Of a DNA stretch of 64,000 bases, positions 7,578 through 15,553 are shown piece after piece. Origin of the DNA: Xiheimicrobium sp052034585 (lineage in GTDB: Bacteria; Myxococcota; Myxococcia; Myxococcales; Myxococcaceae); NCBI GenBank assembly GCA_052034585.1, contig JBPOIJ010000034.1:1-64000 (forward strand), given 5' to 3'. A program made the translations under genes and the position numbers. Every line of letters starts with the position of its first letter. Position 1 is the stretch's first letter. The notes beneath the pieces were generated by a model, which was given only the letters and a program-made list of their open reading frames with translations, searched no databases and had not been told where the DNA came from.

Positions 7578-9767
7578 GTGGCGGGTACCCCGCTGAAGCA
7601 CCTTCGACTCCTCGCGAGCCTGCTGGCGTTGGTCGCGGCGCCGGTCTTCGCCCAGGAGGACGACGAGCAGACCGACCCCGACGACGCGAAGATCCTCGAG
7701 CGCCTGATGGGCGGCGTCACCGCAGGCGCGCCACCCGAGGTCAAGGCGGTGATGAAGAAGATGGAGGACGGGAAGGACCTCACGCCCGCCGAGGAGAAGC
7801 TCCTCCAGCAGTGGATGATGAAGCGCTCGGGCCAGGGTCCCAAGGAGCTCCCCACGTCGGTCGAGGAGCGGCCCGCCGACGCGCCCGCGCAGTGCCTCGG
7901 GCCGGTGAAGGCCGCCGGGCTCACCGACGCGGAGTGGAAGACGCTGTCGAGCGAGCTGCGCGCGAGCTGGACGAAGGCGCTGGGGCCCAAGAGCGTCGCG
8001 GAGCTCGACGCCGCCATCGCCAAGGCCAAGCGCCCCGTCGACGTGGCCGATCTCGGCGCGGTGCTCTTCTTCGGGCGCGCCTTCACCCAGGCTGGCTACG
8101 TGCTCCTCGTGCACCTGAGCCGGGTGCCGGAAGACGCGGTGGCCGTCTCGCACCTCGCCCTGGTGCTCTCGGCGAAGGGCCGCACGAAAGACGCGCTGCA
8201 GGTGCACCTCCGGGCGAAGGCGAAGACGAAGGCGGCGCTGGTGCAGACCAACACCGGGCATGCGCTGCTCCAGGCGGGTGATTGTGCCGCGGCGAAGGCG
8301 GCCTTCGACGTCGCGGAGGCGAGCGTGCCGACCTACGGGCCGATGCTCGCGGGGCAGGCGATGGTGGCCGCGCTCCAAGGGCGTGACGAGGACGCGAACC
8401 GCTACCTCAAGGCCTCTCGCCGGCAGCAGCACTCGCCGACCGCCGAGAACGTGGTGGACGAGGCGACCGACTCCACCGAGCAACGGCCGCAGCCCTCGAG
8501 GCGTACTCAGCCGCCCGAGCCACCAGGCACCCCTCGCCTCTTCTGGCCTCCGGTGCCCGGCTACACGATGCCCATGCCACCGACGGGCGTCGGCATCGAA
8601 CAGCTCGTCGCCAACCTCCCCCTCGGCACCCAGTGGCTCGCGGACCGGCAGAAGGATCTCGACGAAGCAGGCAAGCGCACGAAGGCGGCCATCGACGCGG
8701 TCAAGGCGGCGCGCACCGCGCAGGCCACCCGGGTTCGGCTCGGGCCATCGGTCAGCATTCCCACGCCCGACTCCCCGGCGGTCGCCGCCTTCTGGGCCGC
8801 CTACAAGGAGTACGACCAGGGCATGCGCGGGCGCACCGAGGCGCTCAAGCAGGTGATGACGCCGTCGCTCGCCGACCTCGGCCGACGCTACGGCCAGAAC
8901 ATCAAGGACCAGGCGCAGGAGACCCAGTCGCGCTGCTCGGGGAGGAAGGACTCGGCGGCCTGCATCGAGGCGGTGAACTACGAGTTCTGCGGGAAACGAA
9001 AGGCGCTCGCGGGCACGGCCTACACCGACTTCGAGGGCACCTGGGGCAACTACGCTGGAGGCACCAAGCGGGCCTTCGAGCAGTTCTGGGTCGAGGCGGG
9101 CCGCCCGATGGAAGTGGTGAGGGACCCCGCCACCCGGAAGATGCTCTACGAGTTTCGTCGAACGATCCTCCGGCGTGAGCAGGTCGCGCTCGGAGGCGTC
9201 GTCACTGCCTGGCGCAGCGGCATGGCGCCGGGCGTGTTCGAGGTGTGCGTGAAGCCCGCGCCCGCCTCGCCGCCGCCTCCGCTCGACGACCCACCCTTCA
9301 AGCCCGCACCCACCTGCCCCAACGGGAAGCTCAAGGTGAAGGTCTTCGCGGTGAGCGGCGAGTACGCCTGTGACTCGACCAAGGTGGAGTTCACGATGAT
9401 CGTCAACGCCGCCCGAGAGGACAACCTGCGCACTGGCGAGACGACGATCTACCTCGGCCTCGGCGTCGCGGAGGACATCGGCATCGCCGAGCTGGGAATG
9501 AAGGCGGGCTTCTACGTGACGGTGAACGCCGACGGTGAGCCGGTCGACATCGGCCACTACCAGAGCCGCTCCGTCGGCATCTTCGGGCAGGAGCTCGAGT
9601 ACGGCGGCCGCATCGGGCTGTCGGGCATTCAAGCGAGCGCGTCGGCGACGCTGGGCACTCCTGGACCGGTGGGCGTGGGCGTCGAGGCGTGGAACAGCGG
9701 CACCCTCGACATTCCTTTCTCGACGCCGGGCATCGTTCCGATGACGCCGATTCCCGCGGGGAAGTGA
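7578..9767 (+). CDS. Large secreted protein of unknown function, coupled to OmpA-family gene
   Basis: I do not recognise this 729-aa protein. It starts with a signal peptide (LKHLRLLASLLALVAAPVFA) followed by an acidic mature N-terminus. Residues ~90-290 are helical and Ala-rich, with a TPR-like pattern (HALLQAGDCAAAKAAFDVAEA). A Pro-rich linker (about 300-335) follows, then a long charged helical region (about 350-540) with two Cys-containing stretches, another Pro-rich linker, and a C-terminal ~140-residue beta-rich domain. I chose the GTG at 7578; a TTG at 7566 overlapping the upstream stop is an alternative. The close spacing to the OmpA-family gene suggests a shared envelope function. 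Convergent with the kinase gene at 9815. Confidence 0.75.
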   Translation: MAGTPLKHLRLLASLLALVAAPVFAQEDDEQTDPDDAKILERLMGGVTAGAPPEVKAVMKKMEDGKDLTPAEEKLLQQWMMKRSGQGPKELPTSVEERPADAPAQCLGPVKAAGLTDAEWKTLSSELRASWTKALGPKSVAELDAAIAKAKRPVDVADLGAVLFFGRAFTQAGYVLLVHLSRVPEDAVAVSHLALVLSAKGRTKDALQVHLRAKAKTKAALVQTNTGHALLQAGDCAAAKAAFDVAEASVPTYGPMLAGQAMVAALQGRDEDANRYLKASRRQQHSPTAENVVDEATDSTEQRPQPSRRTQPPEPPGTPRLFWPPVPGYTMPMPPTGVGIEQLVANLPLGTQWLADRQKDLDEAGKRTKAAIDAVKAARTAQATRVRLGPSVSIPTPDSPAVAAFWAAYKEYDQGMRGRTEALKQVMTPSLADLGRRYGQNIKDQAQETQSRCSGRKDSAACIEAVNYEFCGKRKALAGTAYTDFEGTWGNYAGGTKRAFEQFWVEAGRPMEVVRDPATRKMLYEFRRTILRREQVALGGVVTAWRSGMAPGVFEVCVKPAPASPPPPLDDPPFKPAPTCPNGKLKVKVFAVSGEYACDSTKVEFTMIVNAAREDNLRTGETTIYLGLGVAEDIGIAELGMKAGFYVTVNADGEPVDIGHYQSRSVGIFGQELEYGGRIGLSGIQASASATLGTPGPVGVGVEAWNSGTLDIPFSTPGIVPMTPIPAGK

Positions 9768-9814
9768 GCGTCACTCCGCGGCGACGGCGAGCGGGCTGCG
9801 TCGGATCGATCCGG

Positions 9815-11035
9815 TCATCTCGTGCTCCGCGAGCGCGAGTCGCGTTGAAGGAGCGGCAACAGCGCCTGGATCGTCCGGAGGTCGTCCGCGGTTCGCGCGG
9901 CCTTCAACTGCGTGCGATAGCGCGCGAAGAGTTCGCGTTGCCGAAGTGGTCCCGCACCGATCTCGAGTTCGTCGATGCGCTCGAGGAGTCGTGCTCTCAG
10001 GGCTTCGAGGTTGGGAGGGCTCGAGACGCTCGGCGGCTCGACGGTGGGCAGCGGTGCGACGACGCGGGGTGCCTCGAGTGGAGAAGGCCGATCGCCGAGC
10101 AGGAGCACTCCACCGAGCAGGAGGACACTGCCGAGGAGGACGCCGAGCTCCTGCGCGAGTGGGTTGGGGCGCCGCGGCTCGAGCGATGACCGAATCGTCT
10201 GAGCCACCATGCTCGCCGACTGGGGCCGCTTGGCCGGCTCCTTCTCGAGGAGCGAGGCAACCAGGTCGTCGAGCCACGGAGGGATTCGCTCGACAAGCGT
10301 GGCGGCGCGCGGAGCTTCCACCAGAACGTGGCTCTTCACCTGATCCGACGCGGACTGTCCTTCGAAGACGGCGCGTCCGGTAAGGACATGAAAGGCAAGC
10401 CCCCCAAGCGAGTAGAGATCTGCGCGCTCATCGACGAGCGCGCCACGCGCCTGCTCAGGGGCAATCGTCTGAGGAGTTCCCACCGTGACGCCTCCAGCCG
10501 TGAGGCGGGCGCGTTGAGGAGCAAGGAGCTTCGAGAGCCCAAAGTCGATCAGCTTCACCGTGCCGTCAGTGCAGAGGAAGACGTTCGACGACTTGAGGTC
10601 TCGGTGCACGATCGGCACTGCATGTACGATGGCCAGTGCCTCGGCGACCTGCGCCAGCACCGCTGCAGCACGCCTCCACTCGAGCGGACCGCGCCTCCGC
10701 ACGAGTTCCTCCAGGGTCTCTCCTTGGAGCCGCTCCATGAGCACGAGCGGCCCGCCGTCCTCCAGCTCGCCCGAGTCGAGCACGCGAACGACGAAGGGGT
10801 GATGAAGCTGCCGGAGGTTGCGTGCTTCTTCGCGCAGCCGAGCGCACTGGGTTGGATCCATCCTCCACTCGCGGCGGAGCAGCTTGAGGGCGGCCGTTCG
10901 GCCATCGAAGGCCTCGGCCTCGTAGACGAGCGCCATTCCTCCGCCGCCCAAGAGCCGCCGCACGGTGTACCCACGCACGCTCTGACCGATCAGTGGGTCG
11001 CGTACGAGGGTTGGCCCGATGGAGTCGAGGTCCAC
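9815..11035 (-). CDS. Membrane-anchored Ser/Thr protein kinase
   Basis: Eukaryotic-like (Hanks-type) protein kinase of about 406 aa. Features in order: Gly-rich loop LLGGGGMALVYEA, the AALKLLRR lysine, the catalytic loop HRDLKSSN (about residue 145), DFGLSKL (about 163), and the APE-equivalent IAPEQARG. The kinase domain ends near residue 275. A single transmembrane helix (GVLLGSVLLLGGVLLLG, about residue 300) and a ~90-residue C-terminal helical segment follow, which in this topology would be extracytoplasmic. All catalytic residues are present, so it should be active. I chose GTG at 11035 because it overlaps the TAG stop of the DUF2214 gene by one base, as in translational coupling; an ATG at 11077 is an alternative. 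Fourth gene of the TetR-flanked operon. Confidence 0.88.
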   Translation of the reverse strand: MDLDSIGPTLVRDPLIGQSVRGYTVRRLLGGGGMALVYEAEAFDGRTAALKLLRREWRMDPTQCARLREEARNLRQLHHPFVVRVLDSGELEDGGPLVLMERLQGETLEELVRRRGPLEWRRAAAVLAQVAEALAIVHAVPIVHRDLKSSNVFLCTDGTVKLIDFGLSKLLAPQRARLTAGGVTVGTPQTIAPEQARGALVDERADLYSLGGLAFHVLTGRAVFEGQSASDQVKSHVLVEAPRAATLVERIPPWLDDLVASLLEKEPAKRPQSASMVAQTIRSSLEPRRPNPLAQELGVLLGSVLLLGGVLLLGDRPSPLEAPRVVAPLPTVEPPSVSSPPNLEALRARLLERIDELEIGAGPLRQRELFARYRTQLKAARTADDLRTIQALLPLLQRDSRSRSTR

Positions 11036-11526
11036 TACTGGCTCACGAACAAGCGAGCACCGAGCGACCCGAGCCACGACGCACCAATGCCTCGCGCCAT
11101 GAAGGCGGCGAGAAACGGGAGAACCACGACGATCGCGAGCTCGAGCTGGTTGACGCGGTGGAACGTCTTGGCTGCACCCGACACCACCGTGGCGTCACGA
11201 AGCTTGGTTCTTCGCCACTTGAGGAACGTCAGCATCGGCCATAGCTCGAGCCCGAAGATCACGATCCACAGCCCAACCTTGAGCAGGAACGAATCGACCG
11301 ACAGGTAATACGCCGTGCCCTTCTCCCACGGCCCGAACAGCCGAGCGAGGCCGGTCGCGAGCCACAGCACCGCGGCGATCCCCCACCACGCATCGGCCGC
11401 GTAGAGGTCGTCGAACGAGTCGACCGAATTCGCCAAACGGCGCAACGCTCTCCCGCGAAGGAACACCGCGGGGAGACCAATCGCGAGCGCCAGCACGTGC
11501 GCTGCCGAGAGGAGCGCCGAGCTCAT
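11035..11526 (-). CDS. DUF2214-family membrane protein
   Basis: Small integral membrane protein of 163 aa with four hydrophobic segments. It matches the DUF2214 pattern from memory: an N-terminal helix AHVLALAIGLPAVFLRGRALRR, the block DAWWGIAAVLWLATGLARLFGPWEKGTAYYL, then FLLKVGLWIVIFGLELWPMLTFLKWRR. The biochemical role of the family is not established. The ATG at 11526 overlaps the stop codon of the upstream carotenoid oxygenase by 4 bases, and its own stop overlaps the start of the kinase gene. It is therefore the third cistron of a tightly coupled operon. The context (oxygenase and flavoprotein upstream) suggests a redox or membrane-related job, but this is only inference. Confidence 0.85.
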   Translation of the reverse strand: MSSALLSAAHVLALAIGLPAVFLRGRALRRLANSVDSFDDLYAADAWWGIAAVLWLATGLARLFGPWEKGTAYYLSVDSFLLKVGLWIVIFGLELWPMLTFLKWRRTKLRDATVVSGAAKTFHRVNQLELAIVVVLPFLAAFMARGIGASWLGSLGARLFVSQ

Positions 11527-12917
11527 CGGGTCGCCCCGAGGAAGGCACCGTGAAAGGTCATTGGGATTGGGTCCCTGAACCAGACCCTCGCGCGGGGGCC
11601 GTCGCTCAATCGGGTCGCGTCGAGCACGGCGAGGTAGCTCCGCTCGAGCGCCGGGTCCTTGAACAGCTGCAACACGAACCCATCGCCCTCGCCAGGGCCG
11701 GTCCACCCGAAGACTGGCTCGACCCCGAGGTGATCCTTCGAGTTCTGGAAGCTGGTGGACGTTCCGCGCTCGGTGTCGAACCGAAGCACTCCTGGCCGCT
11801 GAGCCAGCTTCGGCTCGTCGAAGGTCTGGAGGAAGGCGTAGCGATGGCGCGCTCCGGCCACGAGGGGGCTCACCGACGGGAACTCGACGGGGATGTCCGC
11901 CAGGGTCGACTTCCTCACCTCGAGCCCGCGGTCGCTCCGACGCGAGAGCTCGTACCGCGTGAGGCCTGGGCGGCCGAGCGCACCCGAGGGAGTGCTGGGG
12001 CTCGTGAAGGCCGAGAAGTCCGCGTGCCAGCACACATCGACGACCAGCGAGTCCTCGCCGGACTCGAACGCGTTGACGAAGTGCCACACCCAGAACGGCG
12101 CGACGGTCGTTCGGTAGACCTTCGACGGTTCCGCCAACGGCACCACGATGATCTGCATGCCGAGCTCGGGTCGCCAATCGAAGAACTTCTCGAAGCCGCC
12201 GATCCCAGTCATCGCTCTCCAGGGCACGAGCACGGCAGGCCCGATGAAGAAGACGAGGTGACGCTCGGTCGCGCAGAAGTCGTGCACCATCGGTGTCCAG
12301 GGGAGATCGATCGAACCGAGGCTCCGCGCCGCGCCACCGTCGGGCAGCGCGTACAAGCGCAGGCTTCTGCCCTGAAGTCCGAAGTTGAAGGTGGTCTTCA
12401 ACGCCGCGACTCGGTGCGGGTGGGCCGAGAACGTCTCGTCGATCACCCCGAGGTCGACCGCGCCCAGCGAGGCGAGCGTCGAAGGGTCGAGTTCGACCGG
12501 GCGCGCGTTCTCCATCAGCGCATAGAGCCGATCGTTCCAGAGCAGCACGTTCGTGTTCCCCGTCGGCTTCGAGCGGCGGTGCACCCGGTTCTTGAGCTGC
12601 AGGAGCGCTGGGGCCGAGCTCCCATAGAGGAAGCGCTGGCGTGCCTCTTCTTCGCGGAACTCGAGCGACTCGATCTGACGAACCGCTCCCATCGCGCGGT
12701 TCGTGCTGCCATCGAGGTCCACTGCGACGACCGCGCCGTCGGCGTCGAATGGGTGCACCCTGGGTCCTCCGAAGCGCTCGAGCAGGCCGGGGCCAACCCG
12801 GTACAGCGTTCCACGCAGCTCGCGAGGGAGTTCACCCTCGACCTCGAGCCGCTCGAACCCGTGCTGCCGTCGAACGGAGTGATCGAGGGTGGGTTGGTCG
12901 ATCGTCAAGGCATTCAT
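11523..12917 (-). CDS. Carotenoid cleavage oxygenase family protein
   Basis: Non-heme Fe(II) dioxygenase of the carotenoid oxygenase (RPE65/CCO) family, 464 aa, which cleaves a double bond in carotenoids or related polyenes/stilbenes. The four iron-ligand histidines can be placed: His166 in SAHPHR, His212 in PMVHDFC, His279 in WVWHFVNAFE and His456 in FHGAFLG near the C-terminus. The N-terminal ELPRELRGTLYRVGPGLLERFGG block is also diagnostic. Start: ATG at 12917, with a strong gaggag ribosome site, and it overlaps the flavoprotein stop by 4 bases. The downstream DUF2214 start overlaps its stop. Substrate cannot be read from sequence. A carotenoid-derived signal or vitamin-A-like aldehyde is possible, since myxobacteria make carotenoids. 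Confidence 0.9.
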   Translation of the reverse strand: MNALTIDQPTLDHSVRRQHGFERLEVEGELPRELRGTLYRVGPGLLERFGGPRVHPFDADGAVVAVDLDGSTNRAMGAVRQIESLEFREEEARQRFLYGSSAPALLQLKNRVHRRSKPTGNTNVLLWNDRLYALMENARPVELDPSTLASLGAVDLGVIDETFSAHPHRVAALKTTFNFGLQGRSLRLYALPDGGAARSLGSIDLPWTPMVHDFCATERHLVFFIGPAVLVPWRAMTGIGGFEKFFDWRPELGMQIIVVPLAEPSKVYRTTVAPFWVWHFVNAFESGEDSLVVDVCWHADFSAFTSPSTPSGALGRPGLTRYELSRRSDRGLEVRKSTLADIPVEFPSVSPLVAGARHRYAFLQTFDEPKLAQRPGVLRFDTERGTSTSFQNSKDHLGVEPVFGWTGPGEGDGFVLQLFKDPALERSYLAVLDATRLSDGPRARVWFRDPIPMTFHGAFLGATR

Positions 12918-14284
12918 GCCGTTTCTCCTCGTTGAATGAGCCGTTCGAGCGCACGTGTTCGCGCGCGGGGAAGCCGTTTGCCGAGTGCACGCTCGAACAC
13001 CGAGAAGCGCCGCACGAAGAGCAGCACCGCTTGGAAGAGCGAGGTCTTCCAGTCGCGCTGGGGAAAGTCGTAGAGGCCGTGCTGCAGGTAGTAGGCGTGA
13101 TCCGCCACCATGAAGCCGCGGTGGCTGTAGACGAGATCTCGGAAGTTCTTGTCGGCCGCGAAGCCTCGGAAGGTGGGTGGCGAGACCCACGGCGCGTCGA
13201 GCCATCTCGAGAGGCGCTTGGCGAACCGATCGAGCTCAGCGAGCACCACGTCGTCCTCGGCATCGTCACTCACGACGCCGAGGCGAAAGCAGTGCGACAC
13301 CTCGACATGCGCCTCGACCACTTCCCGGAGAATCGGCAACCGGTCGAGTGGGCCCGACACGAGGAAGCCCATCGCCTTGCCGGAGAGCACGGGCCGGTGG
13401 CCGTAGGTGAAGTAGCGATCGAAGAACGTCTTCATGCGCGAGGAGAAGAAGTGGTCGCGACTCGCGCCGGCGTAGACGACGGCTTTGGCGCCGCGGACGC
13501 GCTCTTCGAAGAGCGCCGAGTAGCCGTCGTCGTAGACACACTCGCCCGTGCTCGCGCAGTTGAGACAGCCGAGGCACCCTCCCTTCAACCCGGCCTCCGC
13601 GAGAGGGACGACGACGATTCGCGCGGGGTCTGTCGCGACGAATGCGTCGATCATCGACTGGAGGCGAACGTCACCTCGATCGGCGTCGGAGATCACGACG
13701 ACCTGGCCATCGCCCGCTGGGAGTCGATCGCTGCACGGCGACGCGAGAGCCCCGGCACGAACCGAGAACTGCGGGCGAGGACGTGTGGCGCCTCCGTCAC
13801 GAGCGAGCGCGACGACCTCCTGACCGAACCGCTCGAGTGACGAGCGGCCGGCTTGCGTCTCGAGATCATGGAGCCCGGCCGAGAAGCCGTCCGTCCAGCG
13901 GAGGCCCAGGTCGAGGCTCACCTCTCTCACGTAGGCATGAGCGGTGTGATCGTAGTGATGGGCCGACGTCGAAAGAGCGGCGGCGGCCTTCCCACGCAAG
14001 AGGCCAGCGCGCGGGTGCTCCAACAGCAACTCGAAGAAGCGCTTGAGCTGCGCCGGAACGAGCATGACGTAGACGGGAAAGGCCCAGAGGACGAGGTCTG
14101 CCGACTCGAGTGTCTGAACGAGCTGAGTGAGCTTCTCCGGGTGTCTCTCGAGCGCGCGAATCGACCTCGCGACCTCGAGGGTCTCGAAGTCGTGCGCCCT
14201 GAGCGACTGCTGGAGGAAACGAGCTGAAAAGGCGGTCACGCCGCGATGCCCGTTCGGACTTCCGTTCACGACGACGATCTTCAT
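12914..14284 (-). CDS. Two-domain flavodoxin-like NAD(P)H oxidoreductase with Cys cluster
   Basis: A 456-aa protein with two flavodoxin-like FMN reductase domains. The first (residues 1-190) begins KIVVVNGSPNGHRG, the NADPH-dependent FMN reductase phosphate-binding loop, and has WAFPVYVMLVPAQLKRFFE. The second (195-350) begins VVVISDADRGDVRLQSM and carries a compact Cys cluster, C237LGC240LNC243...C249, as in iron-sulfur flavoproteins. It is followed by YAGASRDHFFSSRMKTFFDRYF. The last ~100 residues are helical. The start ATG at 14284 has a strong gaggagggg ribosome site and is the first gene of the operon. It faces a TetR gene across a 133-base region with an inverted repeat. Likely an electron donor or quinone/aldehyde reductase working with the oxygenase downstream (inference). 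Confidence 0.85.
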   Translation of the reverse strand: MKIVVVNGSPNGHRGVTAFSARFLQQSLRAHDFETLEVARSIRALERHPEKLTQLVQTLESADLVLWAFPVYVMLVPAQLKRFFELLLEHPRAGLLRGKAAAALSTSAHHYDHTAHAYVREVSLDLGLRWTDGFSAGLHDLETQAGRSSLERFGQEVVALARDGGATRPRPQFSVRAGALASPCSDRLPAGDGQVVVISDADRGDVRLQSMIDAFVATDPARIVVVPLAEAGLKGGCLGCLNCASTGECVYDDGYSALFEERVRGAKAVVYAGASRDHFFSSRMKTFFDRYFTYGHRPVLSGKAMGFLVSGPLDRLPILREVVEAHVEVSHCFRLGVVSDDAEDDVVLAELDRFAKRLSRWLDAPWVSPPTFRGFAADKNFRDLVYSHRGFMVADHAYYLQHGLYDFPQRDWKTSLFQAVLLFVRRFSVFERALGKRLPRARTRALERLIQRGETA

Positions 14285-14307
14285 CACCCCTCCTCGTTCT
14301 CTATCGG

Positions 14308-14335
14308 TTGTTATATAACGCCAGATACATAACAA
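14308..14335. promoter_or_regulatory. Candidate TetR operator (inverted repeat)
   Basis: In the 133-base space between the divergent flavoprotein and TetR genes lies an AT-rich inverted repeat in otherwise GC-rich DNA. The left arm TTGTTATATAAC (14308-14319) and right arm GATACATAACAA (14324-14335) pair at 10 of 12 positions around a 4-base centre; the outer seven bases pair perfectly. The left arm also contains a perfect 10-bp palindrome, GTTATATAAC. Size and placement fit an operator for the adjacent TetR protein, controlling the operon and itself. TATAAC in it could also be part of a -10 box. Binding is inferred. Confidence 0.65.
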
Positions 14336-14417
14336 GAACAAGCCCCGCACGTCGGCATTCCCCGGTCGCGAACCGGCGCTTCGTGCATGGGCAGGGCCCG
14401 CGCTATGAGGCGTCGAC

Positions 14418-14981
14418 ATGGCTCGTCCGCGCACCATCACCGCAGACCAGGTCAAGGCTGCAGCGTTCGAGATCGTTCGGCGGGAAGGCGTCGAGGCGCT
14501 GACGGCACGGCGCGTGGCGCGCGAACTCAACTGCTCGACCCAGCCGGTGTTCTCGGTGTTCGGCTCGATGAGCGCGATGCGCGAGGAGGTCGAGTCGAGG
14601 ACTCACCAGTTCATCGAGCACGCGCTCGCGACCGGCGACGAGAACGAGCCGGAGCTTCTTCGCTTGGGTCTCGCCACCCTCGAGCTCGCGCGACGTGAGC
14701 CGCACATCTTCCGGCTCGCGAGCCGGAGCGGTGGTCGCACCATTCCGCCGCCGGTGCTCGCTGCGATGAGGGCGGACGCTCGGCTGAGCGCCGTTCCTGC
14801 CGCGCGACTCAAGCAGCTCCACCTCGCGCTCTCGCGTGTCACCATTGGCGTCGCGCACGGGCTCCTCGAAGACCCGAGTGCACGCGCCCATGCCGAGGCG
14901 ATTCGCCTCCTGCGTTACGTCGGCGACGCGCTCATCGAGCACGAAGCGCGCTTGGCACAGACCCGGTCGAGCGCCCGGTGA
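14418..14981 (+). CDS. TetR-family transcriptional regulator
   Basis: A 187-aa DNA-binding regulator. The N-terminal helix-turn-helix is typical: TADQVKAAAFEIVRREGVEALTARRVARELNCSTQPVFSVFGSM, with recognition helix around residues 38-46. The C-terminal ligand domain (about residues 60-180) is helical and diverged, resembling the WHG-type TetR C-terminal region. The ATG at 14418 begins MARPRTI. It is transcribed away from the flavoprotein/carotenoid-oxygenase operon, the usual arrangement for a local repressor, with an inverted repeat (14308-14335) between the two. A ligand such as an aldehyde, quinone or polyene is plausible but not shown. Confidence 0.9.
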   Translation: MARPRTITADQVKAAAFEIVRREGVEALTARRVARELNCSTQPVFSVFGSMSAMREEVESRTHQFIEHALATGDENEPELLRLGLATLELARREPHIFRLASRSGGRTIPPPVLAAMRADARLSAVPAARLKQLHLALSRVTIGVAHGLLEDPSARAHAEAIRLLRYVGDALIEHEARLAQTRSSAR

Positions 14982-15036
14982 CGCGCCTCTCTTCCGATCG
15001 ACTGGCGCTTCCTGAACGGTGTGCTGAGTTGGAACC

Positions 15037-15480
15037 GTGCTCGACTCTCGAACGATGCGCGACCGGATCGCTCAAGGCGTTCTCGTTGGCGGCGTGGCGC
15101 TGCTCAGCAACGCCCGGCACCTCTACGACGTGAGCTACGTCTGGTACCCGGAAGGCTGTTCACCGCCCAAGGTGCCGTGGCTCAGCGGCGTCGGTTCTTC
15201 ACTCGAGATGTCCGTGAGTCTGCTGCCACTCCTTCAGCAGGTGCTCGAATTCTCCTGGCTGGGGGCGCTCGCGATGGCCGTCATCGCCAGCTTGATTCCG
15301 TTCGGAATCCCGCTGCGCCGGCTGCTCGCCTTCACGGTGCTCATCGGCGTCGCCGCCATCGCTTCCCAGCTGCCGCACCTCCTCATGCAGAACTGGACGC
15401 TCACGGCGACGGCGACGCCCTGTCCCCGGGTGCTCGATTGCGGCGGGGCGTTCCGTGCTCATCCAGGGTGTGGGCCGTAG
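15037..15480 (+). CDS. Small hypothetical membrane protein
   Basis: A 147-aa protein I do not recognise. It has one weak N-terminal hydrophobic segment and a strong hydrophobic region (about residues 60-115: SVSLLPLLQQVLEFSWLG, then LAMAVIASLIPFGIPL, then LLAFTVLIGVAAIAS), suggesting two to three membrane helices. Cys residues lie in the predicted loops (YPEGC, TPCP, LDCGG, HPGCG). The start is GTG at 15037; the ATG at 15055 is an alternative. It follows the TetR gene by 55 bases on the same strand. It is judged real from membrane-like composition and from the absence of a better frame on either strand. Confidence 0.55.
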   Translation: MLDSRTMRDRIAQGVLVGGVALLSNARHLYDVSYVWYPEGCSPPKVPWLSGVGSSLEMSVSLLPLLQQVLEFSWLGALAMAVIASLIPFGIPLRRLLAFTVLIGVAAIASQLPHLLMQNWTLTATATPCPRVLDCGGAFRAHPGCGP

Positions 15481-15482
15481 GC

Positions 15483-15537
15483 GCTGATCTGGATCGTTCG
15501 CGGCCTCCGACGGCTTGGCCCGAGTGGAGAGCTCGGC
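15483..15537 (-). repeat. Diverged direct repeat, copy 1 (partner at 17079-17149)
   Basis: The core 15490-15530 matches 17096-17136 at 40 of 41 bases in the same orientation. Flanking identical heptamers (GCTGATC on the left, GCTCGGC on the right) are kept in both copies, separated from the core by small indels in copy 2. On the minus strand this copy would encode STRAKPSEAANDP, the same peptide found at the C-terminus of the serine acetyltransferase-like gene. It is intergenic here, just downstream of the gene at 15554. Confidence 0.8.
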
Positions 15538-15553
15538 GCTCGCACCGTGGCCG

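Noticed and set aside
7494..9632. 712-codon antisense open frame
   Set aside because: Lies opposite the secreted-protein gene that has a signal peptide and coupled neighbour; composition is Arg/Gly/Leu-rich and domain-free.
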